From Strix aluco (Eukaryota > Chordata > Aves > Strigiformes > Strigidae): DNA of 64,000 bases. This document shows, piece after piece, positions 28,650-40,108 of this stretch; the first letter of the stretch is position 1; the number at the start of each line of letters is the position of its first letter. The stretch spans positions 37,525,180 through 37,589,179 of the forward strand of contig NC_133932.1 of assembly GCF_031877795.1 (NCBI RefSeq). Direction: 5' to 3'. The translations under genes were made by a program, and so were the position numbers. The notes below the pieces were generated by a model that worked only from the letters and a program-made list of their open reading frames with translations, was not told where the DNA came from and searched no databases.

Positions 28650-29160
28650 TTAAATTAATGAAGCTTTTTTTTGTCACCCTTTCATAAGACAGGCTCTCCA
28701 CTCCCTCAAATATTCCTGTAATCCCCCTCTGCACCTGTTCCAGTTTGAATTTCTCTTTCTTGAGCCTGAGTGACTGGAATGGTACAGAGCGATCCAGAGG
28801 AGGTTTCGCTTTGGCCTTATACAATGACATTAATATTTGCTATCAGCTCCACCAGCTAGACCTCACCTCATACATCTGAGGATCACATTTATTACCTCTT
28901 TCACTATCGCATCACATTCATGGCTCAACAATTCTGTGATTATTTAAATACATCCATCCTTTTCTTCTTTGATGATCATCAGCTAACAAGCTCCCAAAGT
29001 GCAGTAGAAACATCTGTTCCGTTTCTAAACTCTGTCCCAGAATTATCTGTCCCAAATAATGTGACTTTGCACTTCATGCTATTGTATTTTATCCTATTTC
29101 TGTTGTTCCACTTGAGGCCATACAGGTCTCCTTTTATCTGACACAGTGTGTGATCCAGTG
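28650..29160 (-). mobile_element. Ancient CR1/L3-like LINE relic, reverse orientation
   Basis: The block order (ccctctgcacctgttccagtttgaat; gcgatccagaggaggtttcgctttggcctt; cctcatacatctgaggatcacatttattacctctttcac; atcacattcatggctca; tttgcacttcatgctattgtattttatcctattt; gccatacaggtctccttttatctga) resembles a LINE relic widespread in turtles and crocodilians, read from the opposite strand. The family name is tentative. Confidence 0.5.
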
Positions 29161-29734
29161 TGACCTTTCACAGCTACCTAGCTGAAAATACAACAGGACT
29201 TAAAATACAGTCTTCTAGGAGGTGCTTGTTCTCAGTGCTGGAATAAATAGTAGATTTGATAGATTGGTGTGTGAATTGAGGAACAGTTTCCTGATTATTT
29301 TAAACAAGAAAGTTAAGAGACTGTACATGAAATCCTTCAATACTTCTGTTTTTCTGTAGCTTCTTGATGAAGTTTAACTGGAGTGCATGCTGGTGAAAAA
29401 GGCTTTTTTTCCTGGAAGCTGTAATGTGCCATCAGGGTGAGCATTGATTTCTATTAAACTTTCCACAGAAAAGTTAAAGAATCTACTATGCTCTGAAGAG
29501 GAAGAAGTGCTTGAATTCATTTTTTCCCTACACAAACCCTGTGTCTTTACCAACAAATCAACACGCCAACAAGGGTTCCTTTCACAGAAAAGTGTCCAAA
29601 AGCTTATATTTTCATTTGAATACTGAAGCAAAATTAGAAAAATCCCTCCTAAAACTGTAAAATCAAGAGTTTTATAGAAATGGATTGTTGGGTTTGTGCC
29701 CTGAAGGTAACAATGACTTCTCCTTTGTTGCCAG

Positions 29735-29848
29735 GAGACAGAAAAGTCTGATGCCACAGACGAAACTGAGGCACACATGGAAGACAAGGCAGATGAAGGG
29801 GCTCATGAAGAGGCTCAGTCTGCTCAGTCACCATCAGAAGATCAACAG
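29735..29848 (+). CDS. SH3BGR: SH3BGR coding exon 4 (residues 105-142), acidic tail
   Basis: The exon has 38 codons in phase 0, with acceptor TTGTTGCCAG|GAG and donor CAACAG|GTAATT. It encodes an acidic, Glu/Asp/Ala/Gln/Ser-rich segment (starts ETEKSDATDETEAHMEDK, ends SPSEDQQ) with no hydrophobic core. The human tail is also acidic but aligns poorly, as expected for this disordered region. Identity rests on phase, order and composition. Confidence 0.88.
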
Positions 29849-32800
29849 GTAATTTTTCCACTTTCCATTTGTGATATGAGGGTTTTACCTGTGCTAAGTG
29901 CATGAAACAAACCCACAGGCCCTCCTAGTATGCCTCAGGGTGGGAAGACTGATTGCAGAGTGGTCCTGCTTGTCTTTTGGATGCATTTTCTTTGACATCA
30001 TGGTGATGTGACACATAGATAAAACTCCAGAGAACTTTGCTCTGAATCTTGAATAACAGCGTTTGTCTTTATTTAACAGTTTCCTTTTGCAACTTCTTAC
30101 CATAAGCTTTTTTTTAAACACTCATTTGGAACCAGACCCTAGTTAAGGAGAATAATTTAGAACTAGACATCTGAGTCCTTCTGTGTGAAAAAATTTGCTG
30201 CTATCAATGTCCAGCATCTGCAGAGCTCATAAATTTAGTTGTTAATGTTTGTTGTCATGTACCAGCATTGACTGCTGTTGCAGCAAGCCAGATCTGACAG
30301 TGTCTTCTCCAGGCAATGCAGAAAACCCTGGGCAATGCAGAAATGGAGACCATTGCTATCCTTTCTGCCTACATCATGGTCTGATATTAGTCACAAGGGC
30401 AGATCTCAAACTGCAGTGCTAAAGGTTTGTGGAAGAAACCATCTGAGTTCCTTCAGTTCCCTAGTATAATATCCTGTAATTAGCTAACATCAGTGAAGTA
30501 CTTGTGGTTGAAATGTAGATGGATCCTGCAAAAAGGGACCATCTTCTCGTGTGCCAGTGTCTTCCTCAGTGGAATGTTTATATTACTGGCCAGGTTCTAT
30601 ACCCAGGAGAGACTAAGCACAAATGGATCCTGTGTCTAGATAGGGATCCAGCTGCTTTATTTCTCCTGCTGCTCTGACAGTTTGACATTTAAGGATGGAT
30701 TTATTTTGATGTTGCAGTGTCAGGTGACTCTCTTCCCAAAGAGGCAGGCCTACTGCTGGATCAAGCACTTACATTTGTCGGGTCTTTTGTGGTTTGGAGA
30801 TCAGATGGTCCCAGTAGAATATCCATCACTAATGCATCATCTCTTTCACTAAAGAACAAACCAATTGTGGTTTGTGTTTTGGTTTTTTTTGTTTTTTTTT
30901 TTTCAATTTAGCTGCAATGTTTTTCCAGAGGAAATACCTCTCTGTAAGCCTTTCCCCATTAACGTTTTTAACAATGAGAGAACCAGTCATCGTTAGGCTG
31001 GAAAGCACCCTTTTACACAGTCTCATGCAAGTCTCAGGCACTGGGAAGTCCCATTTAAAATTTCAAAATGGTGATGAGGAGAGACAGTCCTCAGTGGGAA
31101 CTGGAATTTCTCCTTAAATTATATCCAAGCACTTCTCATGTCTCTATGAATTTCATCTGTCATGTGAGTGCCATCAAATACCTTTTTCCTTGGCTCTTAA
31201 GAGAAGCCCAGCATAAAACTGCAGTGCATCCCCTGGTTGGATTAGGTTACTTGCCATTCTGGCTGGCAGTCTACTCTAATGTTTTTCAAATGAGAACAGA
31301 ATGCTGGAACATGTCTGTGAATGTGTCAAGCAGCTGTGTATGAGAGGTTTTGTAATGACATAATGCAATACCACTCCTATACAACAAGCACCTTGCTCCA
31401 TTTCTCACAGAATGGATTGGAGCTGTAACTGGAAAATAAATTCTCCTTTCCTTTTACAGGGAGGGGAGTGGCAGAGGAGAGAGCACCAGGCAAGATAGTG
31501 TGTTTGAAAAGATCTTTCTGTGGTTATGAGGGCATAAAATATGGTTAGTCTTACAAATACTCCCCTTTCACCTGCACAGTCTTGGCAGTGTTGAAATGTC
31601 CTTACATGGTCTTAGATAAGGAGGAGGAAAAGTCTTCCTGAAATCATCCAACTCTGATACCCACCTTCATCATGACAGGTGTATATTAGCTCCTTGGGGA
31701 AGAACAAAAACCACTGTTTCTGTTCCTGTCTCACTCATTTGCAGAGAGGGTACTCACCACTGTGGTCAGCAAGGTACCAGGGGCTCCTGCCCCTGTGTTA
31801 AAATCCCATTTTTAACCCTGTTCCACCACCCACTTCCCATGTCACCTAGGACAAATCACTTCAGTAATGTGGCATCTGTCTGCCTTGCCACAGTTCATCC
31901 CAATTATCACTTCTGTTGGGATGGCATGAATTGTTCTGTAGAAATTCTGGTATTCTTGTTCACTACAGGCAGCACACAAAAGATGAGTTTTGATGAGAAC
32001 AACTTTGAGGCAGCTACAGTGAGATGAATTCCACCTTTTGATGCTGTATCTCATTTTACCCTTATAAAAGAAAGCTAGAATAACATTTTGTAACCTGGAC
32101 AGGGTTTTATGAAGTTAAATACATTTAAAGATTGTCAGATTGCCATTGGAGTATCTCCACTGGATGTTAGGTCATAAAGGTTACATATAGTATCAACACA
32201 GTATTTTCAGTATATCCCTCTCATTCTGCAGCCCAGCACATCTTATTTGACTGCTTGACCACACTGATAGATGTTTTCCATGTGCTCTCCCGAACCGTGT
32301 CTTTTTTCCTTCTAGCTTGTTAAGAGCTGACCTTTGTATACTGAGTTCTGAAAGGGCGACCTTTTTATCAGCAGTCTACTCTGTTTTGAAGCCAAACAGT
32401 TGCATCTTTTGAACAGTAGTCAGGTCCCTTTTGGAGTGTCAACTTACTCTTTTGACAAGCCCTCAAATCAAAATGCCCTGATTTAAACATTGCAGTTTTA
32501 TGTTCTACTTCTGAATTAATATACAAGTGGGAATCTAGTACTGGCATTTTGGCTTTATTTAGCACTCAATTTCAAACCAGCTTAAAACTGAGTCTCTCAT
32601 GTGAGTGTAACCCAGCCAGCTTTTCTCCAGTGACTTTGCAGGAGAAATGCCAATTCTAGAAGAGTCTTGGTGAGGTAAAGATATCTCAGTCTTTGGCAAT
32701 GAGCATAAGACAGATAACAAAATAAACTGTGACTGTCTCAATTGTGGAGCTGCATGGAGGGTCCCAGATTTCAGAAGGCTCCTCCAATGCCTCAGTAGCA

Positions 32801-34409
32801 GGAATGGCAGCTGAAGGTCTATGTGGGTACATGTGGAAGCTGCAGCCCTCCCCTACCACTTCTGCTGCCCTTGCTGGGAGATGCAGGAGTCTGGAAGTTC
32901 CAGCTTTTTGTCTCAGGCTGGTAGGACCATGAGGAAACCAGCGAGAGACCCCAACCCTCTGAAAAACAGAACTCTTAAGTCAGCAGCTGCCTCCTGGAAG
33001 TGGCAGGCATAGGTGCACAGTGCGGCAGGTTGTTCTTCACACAGCTCGCATTAAGTTGCCTGGGCTTCAGCAGCTCTAGCCCCTCATTCACACAAGCATC
33101 CAAAAAAGCCCAGAGCAGATGTCAAAATAGAAAGTCCCTTACACAGATCCAGTAGTAAGTAACAGGAACAGCTTTCAGCCTGGGTCACCAAGGGACAGCT
33201 GCACTAAGATTTGTTTAGATTATGGAATTTTTTTTCACCTTAAACCTGTTGCATACTTTCCTTCTCTAATCACTTCATCAAGCTTATCCTTGACTTCTTC
33301 CTAATCTTTTTTTCGTTCCTAATCCCCATCCTCTGATGGAGAAGGTTGAGGAACCATTTTATTTGGATATAGTGTCCCTTTTTCTTCCTTTGTCTGTTCC
33401 TTTATTTTTGCATTTTTTGAGGAAAAGACTGTGACCTCCTATGCACATGGCACAGCCGGTCACTAGATGTGGTGGTAATAATTTTACCTTGTTTTTACTA
33501 TCTGATTTTAACTTTAGATTTTAGCTTGAGGGTTACAGTAATTTTCAAGCAGTGTCACAGTTAAATCAGTTTGCAGTACAGATTAGGCTCACTTCAGGGC
33601 AGAATTATTTTAGAAACATGTTCAAAAAACATATTATAATGCAAGTCTGTATCCTATCTCAGCATTTCCCCAGGCCATATAAACCCTAGCACTGCAGCTC
33701 ACTTCCTTATCTCAACTCATTCTATGCAAACTCATATCAATCGCTTATGCCTTCTGCATGCTACTATTCCATTTGCCCTCTCTCTTTGGGATTTTGTGTA
33801 AGATTAGCTCTTCTCTCCAATAACCAGCTTGGAATCTAACATTAAATTCTCTTCACTTTACACTTATATTTTTTTCTCTTTTATCTCTCTTCCCTTCATC
33901 ACTTTTGCTCAATATACAGTCTAAAACCAGCGTGTATTATTTCTTATTCCCCAGTACTGTTGAGCCAAGGCATCTGTTCCAGCCTACAACAGTTAACAGA
34001 ATTGCAAGCCAGATTCTGAGTGATGATATATAACATAGATAAGGCTCTGTATAAATCTGATTTAACTTTCGTTTTGCAGACCAGCTGATTACCAAAAAAA
34101 CCCAACAACCAACTGAAAAAGCAAACAAAACCCCAGCTCTAATGCTTTGCTTGTCAATAAAGCAGATTTGATTGGAAGTAACTGAGAAAAAGGGAGCGGT
34201 ATTTAATGATTTTATAGCCCTTTTTCAAAGTAAAAGCTTAGCTTAAATGTGCTTTGTGAGTTAATCTGGAGGACATTATCTCAAAATAAATCCACTGAAT
34301 TCCACATAATTTTCCTAAATTCATTGTTTAATTTCTGCTGTGTTTTGCCTGTATGACCTTCTTTCTTTGATCTACCTTTTAAACATTTTCTTTTGTATCT
34401 CTCACCTAG
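29849..34409 (+). other. SH3BGR intron 4 (4.56 kb)
   Basis: Mostly unique sequence. A T-rich run lies at about 30880-30903 and a possible MIR-like relic at about 31815-31930. No further exon is recognised. A long unbroken pyrimidine-biased stretch runs at about 33240-33420. Confidence 0.6.
31815..31930 (+). mobile_element. Possible MIR-like relic
   Basis: catgtcacctaggacaaatcacttcag followed by ctgtctgccttgccacagttcatcc resembles the MIR core (gtgaccttgggcaagtcactt, then ctgtgcctcagtttcc). Short and diverged; weak call. Confidence 0.3.
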
Positions 34410-34439
34410 GAAAGCAAGGAAGAACATGCAGCAACAGGG
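34410..34439 (+). CDS. SH3BGR: SH3BGR microexon 5 (10 codons, residues 143-152)
   Basis: A 30-base exon, phase 0 at both ends, with acceptor TCTCTCACCTAG|GAA and donor ACAGGG|GTATAG. It encodes ESKEEHAATG, which fits the acidic tail. It is supported by a good polypyrimidine tract and by phase with exons 4 and 6. Its small size makes skipping plausible; skipping would keep the frame. Confidence 0.7.
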
Positions 34440-36418
34440 GTATAGTATATTTGGACATTTTGCTTTCATCTTTTGTTTGTGTGCATTTAATTCCTTTTCA
34501 ATCTTGTTCTTTCACTCAAAAGTTAGTGAATTCTTATTCATGAAACTAAATATACTAGTATTATATTCTGCCAGAGATAGTTATTGGTCATATCATAGTC
34601 TTATTGTTTGGGAATAAAGATAGGCTTTTAATCATTAAAAACTGTAAATGAAAGAGAAATTGTCTTTCATGGATTCTTTAATAAAATTTGCCAAGGACTC
34701 CCAAGAAAACTATATCTTTGGCAATTGCTAACTGACACCATGCTGGTTAAATTTTCAGTGTTGATAGTGTGAAAGAGTCATTCTGACAAATGAGCAGCTC
34801 TGCCTATAAAGGAAATATTTTCCTTGCCAGAAATTGTAAGACCCAGGTGCAAAACTTTATATACTTTTCTGCTTTGCCCAACATTGCAAGTTTATGCCTT
34901 CAATATTTCTTCAGTGTTCCCAGTAACACTGATGATTACTTTAGGCTGTTTTCCATTACAAACCTGCAATTAAGAAGACACATTCATGTCTTCCCATTTC
35001 CAAACTGCAATACATGCAGTATACATGTGTATACATACACATTCCTGCTGTCAGAGTTATCATTGTGGACCTGGCAGCTGAAGTGCAGCTCCTGGGCCCA
35101 TAGACAAAGTGTGGGGTCTCCTGGTGAGGCTGGCAAGGGCCATTAAGGCACCTTGGCACCACTAACTAATGCGTCAAGCAAGAAAAATACCCATTTTTTC
35201 TGTAAAAGGTAATCTGCTTGAATTTTGAACTGAAGTTGTTAATATCTGAAAGATGTTGCTTGCCTGTGGGCTTACCTGGCCGTGTTTCCAAGAGTGCTAA
35301 TGAAAGGCAGCTTTCCTGGGGGAAGATGCCAAAAGAGGCAATATTTCTCTGGCACGAGAACTTCTAATGCAGCTGACCTTTGCGGATGTTCATGCTACGT
35401 TTCTGCTTTTGCAGGGATGATCCCTTAGTGCAATGGTTTTCCCTGAAAAACAACGATTCAAACCAGGAATCTAATTATAACAGGTCCATTCCCAAGCACA
35501 TATTTAAACAGGATTTTATTTTGGCAACTCAGATGTGACTCTTGTATGACAGTATGTGTCTGAGAGGAAAACCTAAGGCCTGTGCTACTTATGTACTACC
35601 TGCAGTTCTGACTGAAAAATTAATTATGTATTCTCTGATTGATTAGTATGTCAGGAAGAAATGCCCATAATTTTTATAGTCTAGATAGTATATGAAGATA
35701 CAACATTTTGGGATAAAGCTTGTTAATACACACAGGAGTGCCTTTGAACAAGAGTTTGCTGGAAGAGGAGCAGAGAAGCTGACAATGCAATTTTCAGCTG
35801 TTTTTCAGAGTAGGACTATACTTTAAAACTTCATTTACTAGCTCTTAAAAGACAACAAACAGATTGTTGCCTATGTAACACAAATGGCAACTTTCAGATA
35901 ACTATTCATTTGGTTGACTGAAGAAAAGGGCCTTTAAATTGTGCCATTTCTCCTTTATAAAAGAGAGAAATAAGAACTTTTGAAACAGAAACAAAGTTAT
36001 ATTATCTGACTCCGAATGATTTTTAGATTATTTAGGAATCTAGTTCTTGTGCCACAAATCTTGACTTATTTACTGTTCCAAGAAAGCTTATAATTAAAAA
36101 TGATGAACTTTTTGTCACATTTACATGTATTTCATTTTCGCATTTTGATCTTGAACATCTATTTACAGCTTAACCACATACTGTGTTCGAACCTCTCTAA
36201 GAAGAGGATTCTTATATTCCAGCACGTACCTATTAACTCCACAAAGCTAGAGCCCTGGCATGTTAAGATTAAAAGCTCTATACATTACTTCTCTATTTTT
36301 TAAGCTTATATAATACTGTATTTACTAGACAGCTGCAAAAGCAGATCTCTGCATTTCAAGACTGTTTATTTTTCCTTCCATTCCTACATGATAACTGCAA
36401 TTATTTTCTATAAAAAAG
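34440..36418 (+). other. SH3BGR intron 5 (1.98 kb)
   Basis: AT-rich, no repeat family or extra exon recognised. Confidence 0.6.
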
Positions 36419-36484
36419 GAAGAAGAAAAGCAGGAAGAGGGAGAAGAAAAGCAGGAAGAGGTGGAGGAGCAAGAAGAGTCTTAG
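36419..36484 (+). CDS. SH3BGR: SH3BGR coding exon 6 and stop (residues 153-173)
   Basis: The exon has 21 codons plus TAG. It encodes an almost pure Glu/Lys/Gln tail in which the heptad EEKQEE(G/V) is repeated twice by a 21-bp tandem duplication, ending EEQEES. The acceptor (TATTTTCTATAAAAAAG|GAA) has a short pyrimidine tract interrupted by A residues. It is weak, but it is the only one giving phase 0. The acidic C-terminus ending just after a short Ser/Asp segment agrees with the family. Confidence 0.85.
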   Translation, partial: EEEKQEEGEEKQEEVEEQEES

Positions 36485-38048
36485 TACACTTCCATATGAC
36501 ACATTCTTTCTTGAACAGGTTTTCAGGTAACTATTAAGATCCAGCTCAGTTTCTAAAAGTTCTTAAAGTAACAAAAACTTGAAAATTTTGCACATGTTGT
36601 TGTAATATGCAATGGCAAGAATGGAAAGAATGTACCAAAACCAGGAAAGATATTACGCATTTGACACATAATGGTTAGTCAGAACTATTGTCCTTAATGA
36701 GTCTGTTAGTTTTGCCCATTTCCATGGCACCAATGAATCTGCTTTTCCTACACAGCTGTCTCTGTGACCACAGTATTTTGTGATATCCACCAAATACTAC
36801 AGGCCCTTCAATCCATTCCCCATTGCTCTCACAACTTTCACCTCCCTAACAGGCTTCTGAGATCTGCTTTGGGCATATTCCCTCACATCTTCCTATGAAA
36901 CCCCATAGCTCTCCCCTAGCTGTGTCCCCTAAGAAAGGGCAGCGTGCTACATGTGTACTGTGGGAGTGGTCAGTATAGATTCAGTATAGATGCACAAAGT
37001 GCCCAACTGATGGACCAAATGTACACTTAACTGTTAGACTCATTGCTGCTTCTCTTTCATCTGGGATAAGAATTCATCCCTCTCCCCTCTTACTCAGCTA
37101 CTGATTTCACTGAAACTTTTAGGAGCTTCATGTCTCAGATGAAGTCCTATCTCAAATTTAGTTGAAATGTTAAAAAAATTACTGGTGAAGGGAGAGGAGC
37201 CTGACCAGAAATATGACACACTATAAAATTACTCTAATTGCCTTAGAAACTAGACCAAATGTGACTTTAAAACCTCTAAACAGGAAGCATCTGAGAGGCA
37301 GAACTTGTGCCTGTATAGATGTAAGAGCATCCAGCATTGCTCAAGTTTTGTCAGGATGTGGTTTCAAATTTAATTATCACGTTTTCTTTTTCCTCTTACT
37401 GTCTCTTCTCCTCTGCACAGAAATAAAGATCAGACAATCACTTACTAGGGAAAAGCTGTTAGCCTACAAGAAAGTTGGAATTTCCATCAGATTTTCCTTT
37501 GGGTGGTGGGGGTCTCTCCTGAGTGTGATGATATGCTCTTTCTAGAACTAGTGGGCTTCCCAGCTACCTCTGCCTCTGAGGTATTGCCATAAGTTTCGCC
37601 AACTGTATGCTGATGTGGAGACCCAGTTCCTCAACAGGACAGAAAATCCATCACTTCTTTCATGCTACCTCTCCCAGATCTGGGTTCCTTTGTTGCATGG
37701 GAATTAATTCATCCCAGTGTTGTCCAGTGCTCAGACATGTAAAATCACAGGAGTGCTAAATTCTAATCTAGTTTTCCTTATTTTTCTTCAGGAAGCACAA
37801 ACTGGAGCAACCCTGCCAAAGAAAATAAAATCACTCTCTCAAGCAAACCATCACTACCTTTCATGCCTGTAGACTTATGAACATATAAATACATAACAGA
37901 ACAAAGACACCATTCTGTTCTACTTGTGGCCTTTATATATATATTTGGTATTCCAATTTCTTGTTAAAATGGGTCTTCTTATAGCTGACAGATTATATTT
38001 CAGTTGATTATTGTTATATGTTGGAATAGTATTGTCCATGTCATGTTT

Positions 38049-38140
38049 TAGATTGTAAGCTCCTCAGGGCAGGAACCATGTCTTTCTCCATGTTTATATA
38101 CTGCCAAACACATTGCTGCCACTCAGCAGATAACTGCACT
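38049..38140 (+). mobile_element. Possible CORE-SINE/L2-type tail in the SH3BGR 3' UTR
   Basis: gattgtaagctcctcagggcaggaaccatgtctttctc followed by tttatatactgccaaacacattgc resembles the 3' part of ancient amniote SINE/LINE2 tails (gactgtaagctccttgagggcagggactgtctt, then a gcctagcacagtg block). Only this short stretch is recognisable. Confidence 0.45.
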
Positions 38141-38279
38141 CACACAAGTGACGTATTCAAAGAAAAAGAAATTCAGCACTGAAAACTGCAAAGAGGCTTC
38201 CTGTGTACAAGCTATGTGAGTCACTTCTCTCTCAGCTGGCTTTTGAAAATGATTGAGATTTCCATTGTACAGCCGTTTA

Positions 38280-38285
38280 AATAAA
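38280..38285 (+). terminator. Polyadenylation signal AATAAA, likely SH3BGR 3' end
   Basis: AATAAA is followed within about 5-40 bases by a U/GU-rich stretch (tgtgttttctgtcatatctgttctttgtc), the usual downstream element. It is the best signal after the SH3BGR stop codon. Cleavage is expected at about 38300. Confidence 0.55.
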
Positions 38286-38305
38286 TGTGTTTTCTGTCAT
38301 ATCTG

Positions 38306-39024
38306 TTCTTTGTCTGCAAAAACATTAATTTAACCCTAGCAAACTGTGCTAAGATCTGTAAAGTTAAGTTTTCTCCATCATTATGTTTGTAGGCTATGCA
38401 AAGTCCTTCACCTTGCCTTACGTTGCTGTTGATGTTTCTGGTGTTGTGTATAAGACCCCAACCACGAGGATACACAATCTTCATTGAAGGAAAGAGATGT
38501 CCCAGTCCCTTCTACGGAAGCGTTGTCCATCTTCATGGATACATCTGTATTCACTGGGCCAGGGAGACAGAGAAAATTAATCCATGTTCACGCTGTAATT
38601 GTTGGTTAGAAGTTCACTGAGTAGGAAGGAGCTTGGATTTCAGTCCCTTGTTCAATTACTTTTTATGAGATTTATAAAAACTGCTTATAGAGGAAGGGAG
38701 GGGATGAGAAATGCTTATTGCCAAAGTAGCCCATAGCTTCATAGACAAAACAGTCTCCAAAGGAACCACAAGTTTAACTCTGATCAAGAAGAGGCTGGCT
38801 TTTCAAGCTGAGATGTATACTGTGAATGCTTGAACAATGACTCAACAAATAAAGTGGACAAAAAAATGTGTGGAGGTTTCCTGAATGTCCTGAGTGGGTA
38901 CATTTTTTCATTCAGGATACATCTAAAGTTGCAATTGTTGGGAGGGGATGGATGGGGAAGCAGTGCTGTCTGCTCTGTTCTTACACTCATAGGTGATGCT
39001 GAGCTCAGAGCTGACAGGTCCAGC
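38306..39024. other. Intergenic, nothing recognised
   Basis: Between the presumed SH3BGR 3' end and the ancient CR1 relic. No exon, repeat or motif stands out. Confidence 0.5.
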
Positions 39025-39530
39025 TGAGGGAAAGACCTTGGTGTCGTCACTTACAGCTCACCAAAATCATCAGCTCAACATGCAGCAGTGGCCAAGACCC
39101 AGGAAAACTTTGGGCACCATCAGGACGGCCTGCCTTTGCTGCCATATAAAGCCTTGCTGAGCTGACATCTTGAGCACTTTGTGCAGTCTGGTTTCTGCAT
39201 CTCAGGGAAGATGTACTGGCATAAGAAGAGGTGTGGAGAAAACAGCAATTGGAGAGGATGAAACAGCTGCTCCAGGAGGAGACTGAAAAGACTCTTCAAT
39301 TTGGAGAGGAAGCCAAGGCATTTACAAAACTCATAAAGGCAGTGAATAAGATGAATGCAGAACTGTTAGTCAAAAAATCCTGCAATAGTATAATGAAAAA
39401 TAGTATACACAGTTAGAATAGACAGTAAAATTAGTAGATCAGCTTAAAAGAGATAAAAGAGAACACTTTTTTATACAGTGGGTCGGGAACTTCTGGAATT
39501 TGTCACGGGATGTTATGGAGACTGACAATG
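39025..39530 (+). mobile_element. Ancient CR1/L3-like LINE 3' fragment
   Basis: The order gaaagaccttggtgtcgtcac, caacatgcagcagtggccaagacccagg...gggcaccatcagga, ggtttctgcatctcagggaagatg, ggagaggatgaaacagctgctcc, gataaaagagaacacttttttatacag, ggaacttctggaatttgtcacgggatgttatggag follows the C-terminal ORF2 and 3' UTR of old CR1/L3 elements found in turtles and crocodilians. It is heavily decayed, with frame losses throughout. Confidence 0.6.
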
Positions 39531-40108
39531 TCAACAGGCCCACGAATGTATTGGGTAATGTCAGGAACAGGAGTCTCTGAAGTGGGTACTACAGCCTGGG
39601 ATGTGTCCATCGATATCCCTAATCCAATGAATTGTGGATGCTGGGGTCTGAGGGCAGAAGAAATTGAATACAGTGGACTTGCTGTCCCTAAATAGCATTG
39701 CCCATTTCCACATTCAAAGATTGAGTAGCAGGTTAGGCGAGCCACTGATCTGTTTCTTATTAAGTCCTGCAGGTGATTACTCTTCCTGGGGAAAGTGTAC
39801 CCCATCTCCCTGCCAGCCAAATTGGGGTCCCAGTCATTGCTGCAGTAGTTTTGAACAAAAGGCTGGACTTTTGGGGGTATGGTAGACAAATGTAGTAAAT
39901 CCAATGCAGTGAGAGTGTGCTGTGCAACAGCCGGCGTGCTCATGGTAGCCTTGACGTATCCCTGGGCTGCCTGAACTTCGCACGACTGATGAACGCTGGA
40001 CTCCACTTTTCCCCCTACTGATATGCAGAACAAAGATCCTGAGTGTACTTGGTACAGCAGGCAGGACCACAGGCTTTGAGCTTGAAACAAAACCACCACA
40101 CCTTGCAT
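39503..40108 (-). other. Unexplained 201-codon open frame
   Basis: A single uninterrupted minus-strand frame of 201 codons starts at an ATG. It is the second longest in the window, and the only long one outside the CpG island without a repeat or coding explanation. I do not recognise the product. Composition is mixed, with scattered Cys, Pro and Ser, no clear signal peptide and no membrane helix. No splice or promoter context is evident. It overlaps the end of the ancient CR1 relic by about 28 bp. In sequence of about 48% GC an open frame of this length can arise by chance, so coding status is doubtful. It could be a retropseudogene fragment. Confidence 0.2.

Larger units (their letters stand above)
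36485..38305 (+). other. SH3BGR 3' UTR region, possibly spliced
   Basis: Forty-two bases after the stop there is a strong donor (CAG|GTAACT at 36526/36527). A good acceptor (TTTTTCTTCAG|GAAG) lies at 37791/37792. A final noncoding exon from 37792 is therefore plausible. If unspliced, an earlier AATAAA at about 37422 could end a shorter transcript. Further AATAAA hexamers lie at 37824 and 38280. Confidence 0.5.

Noticed and set aside
38784-39050. 88-codon minus-strand frame near the SH3BGR 3' end
   Set aside because: No homology, no splice or promoter context, and it overlaps the start of an ancient CR1 relic.
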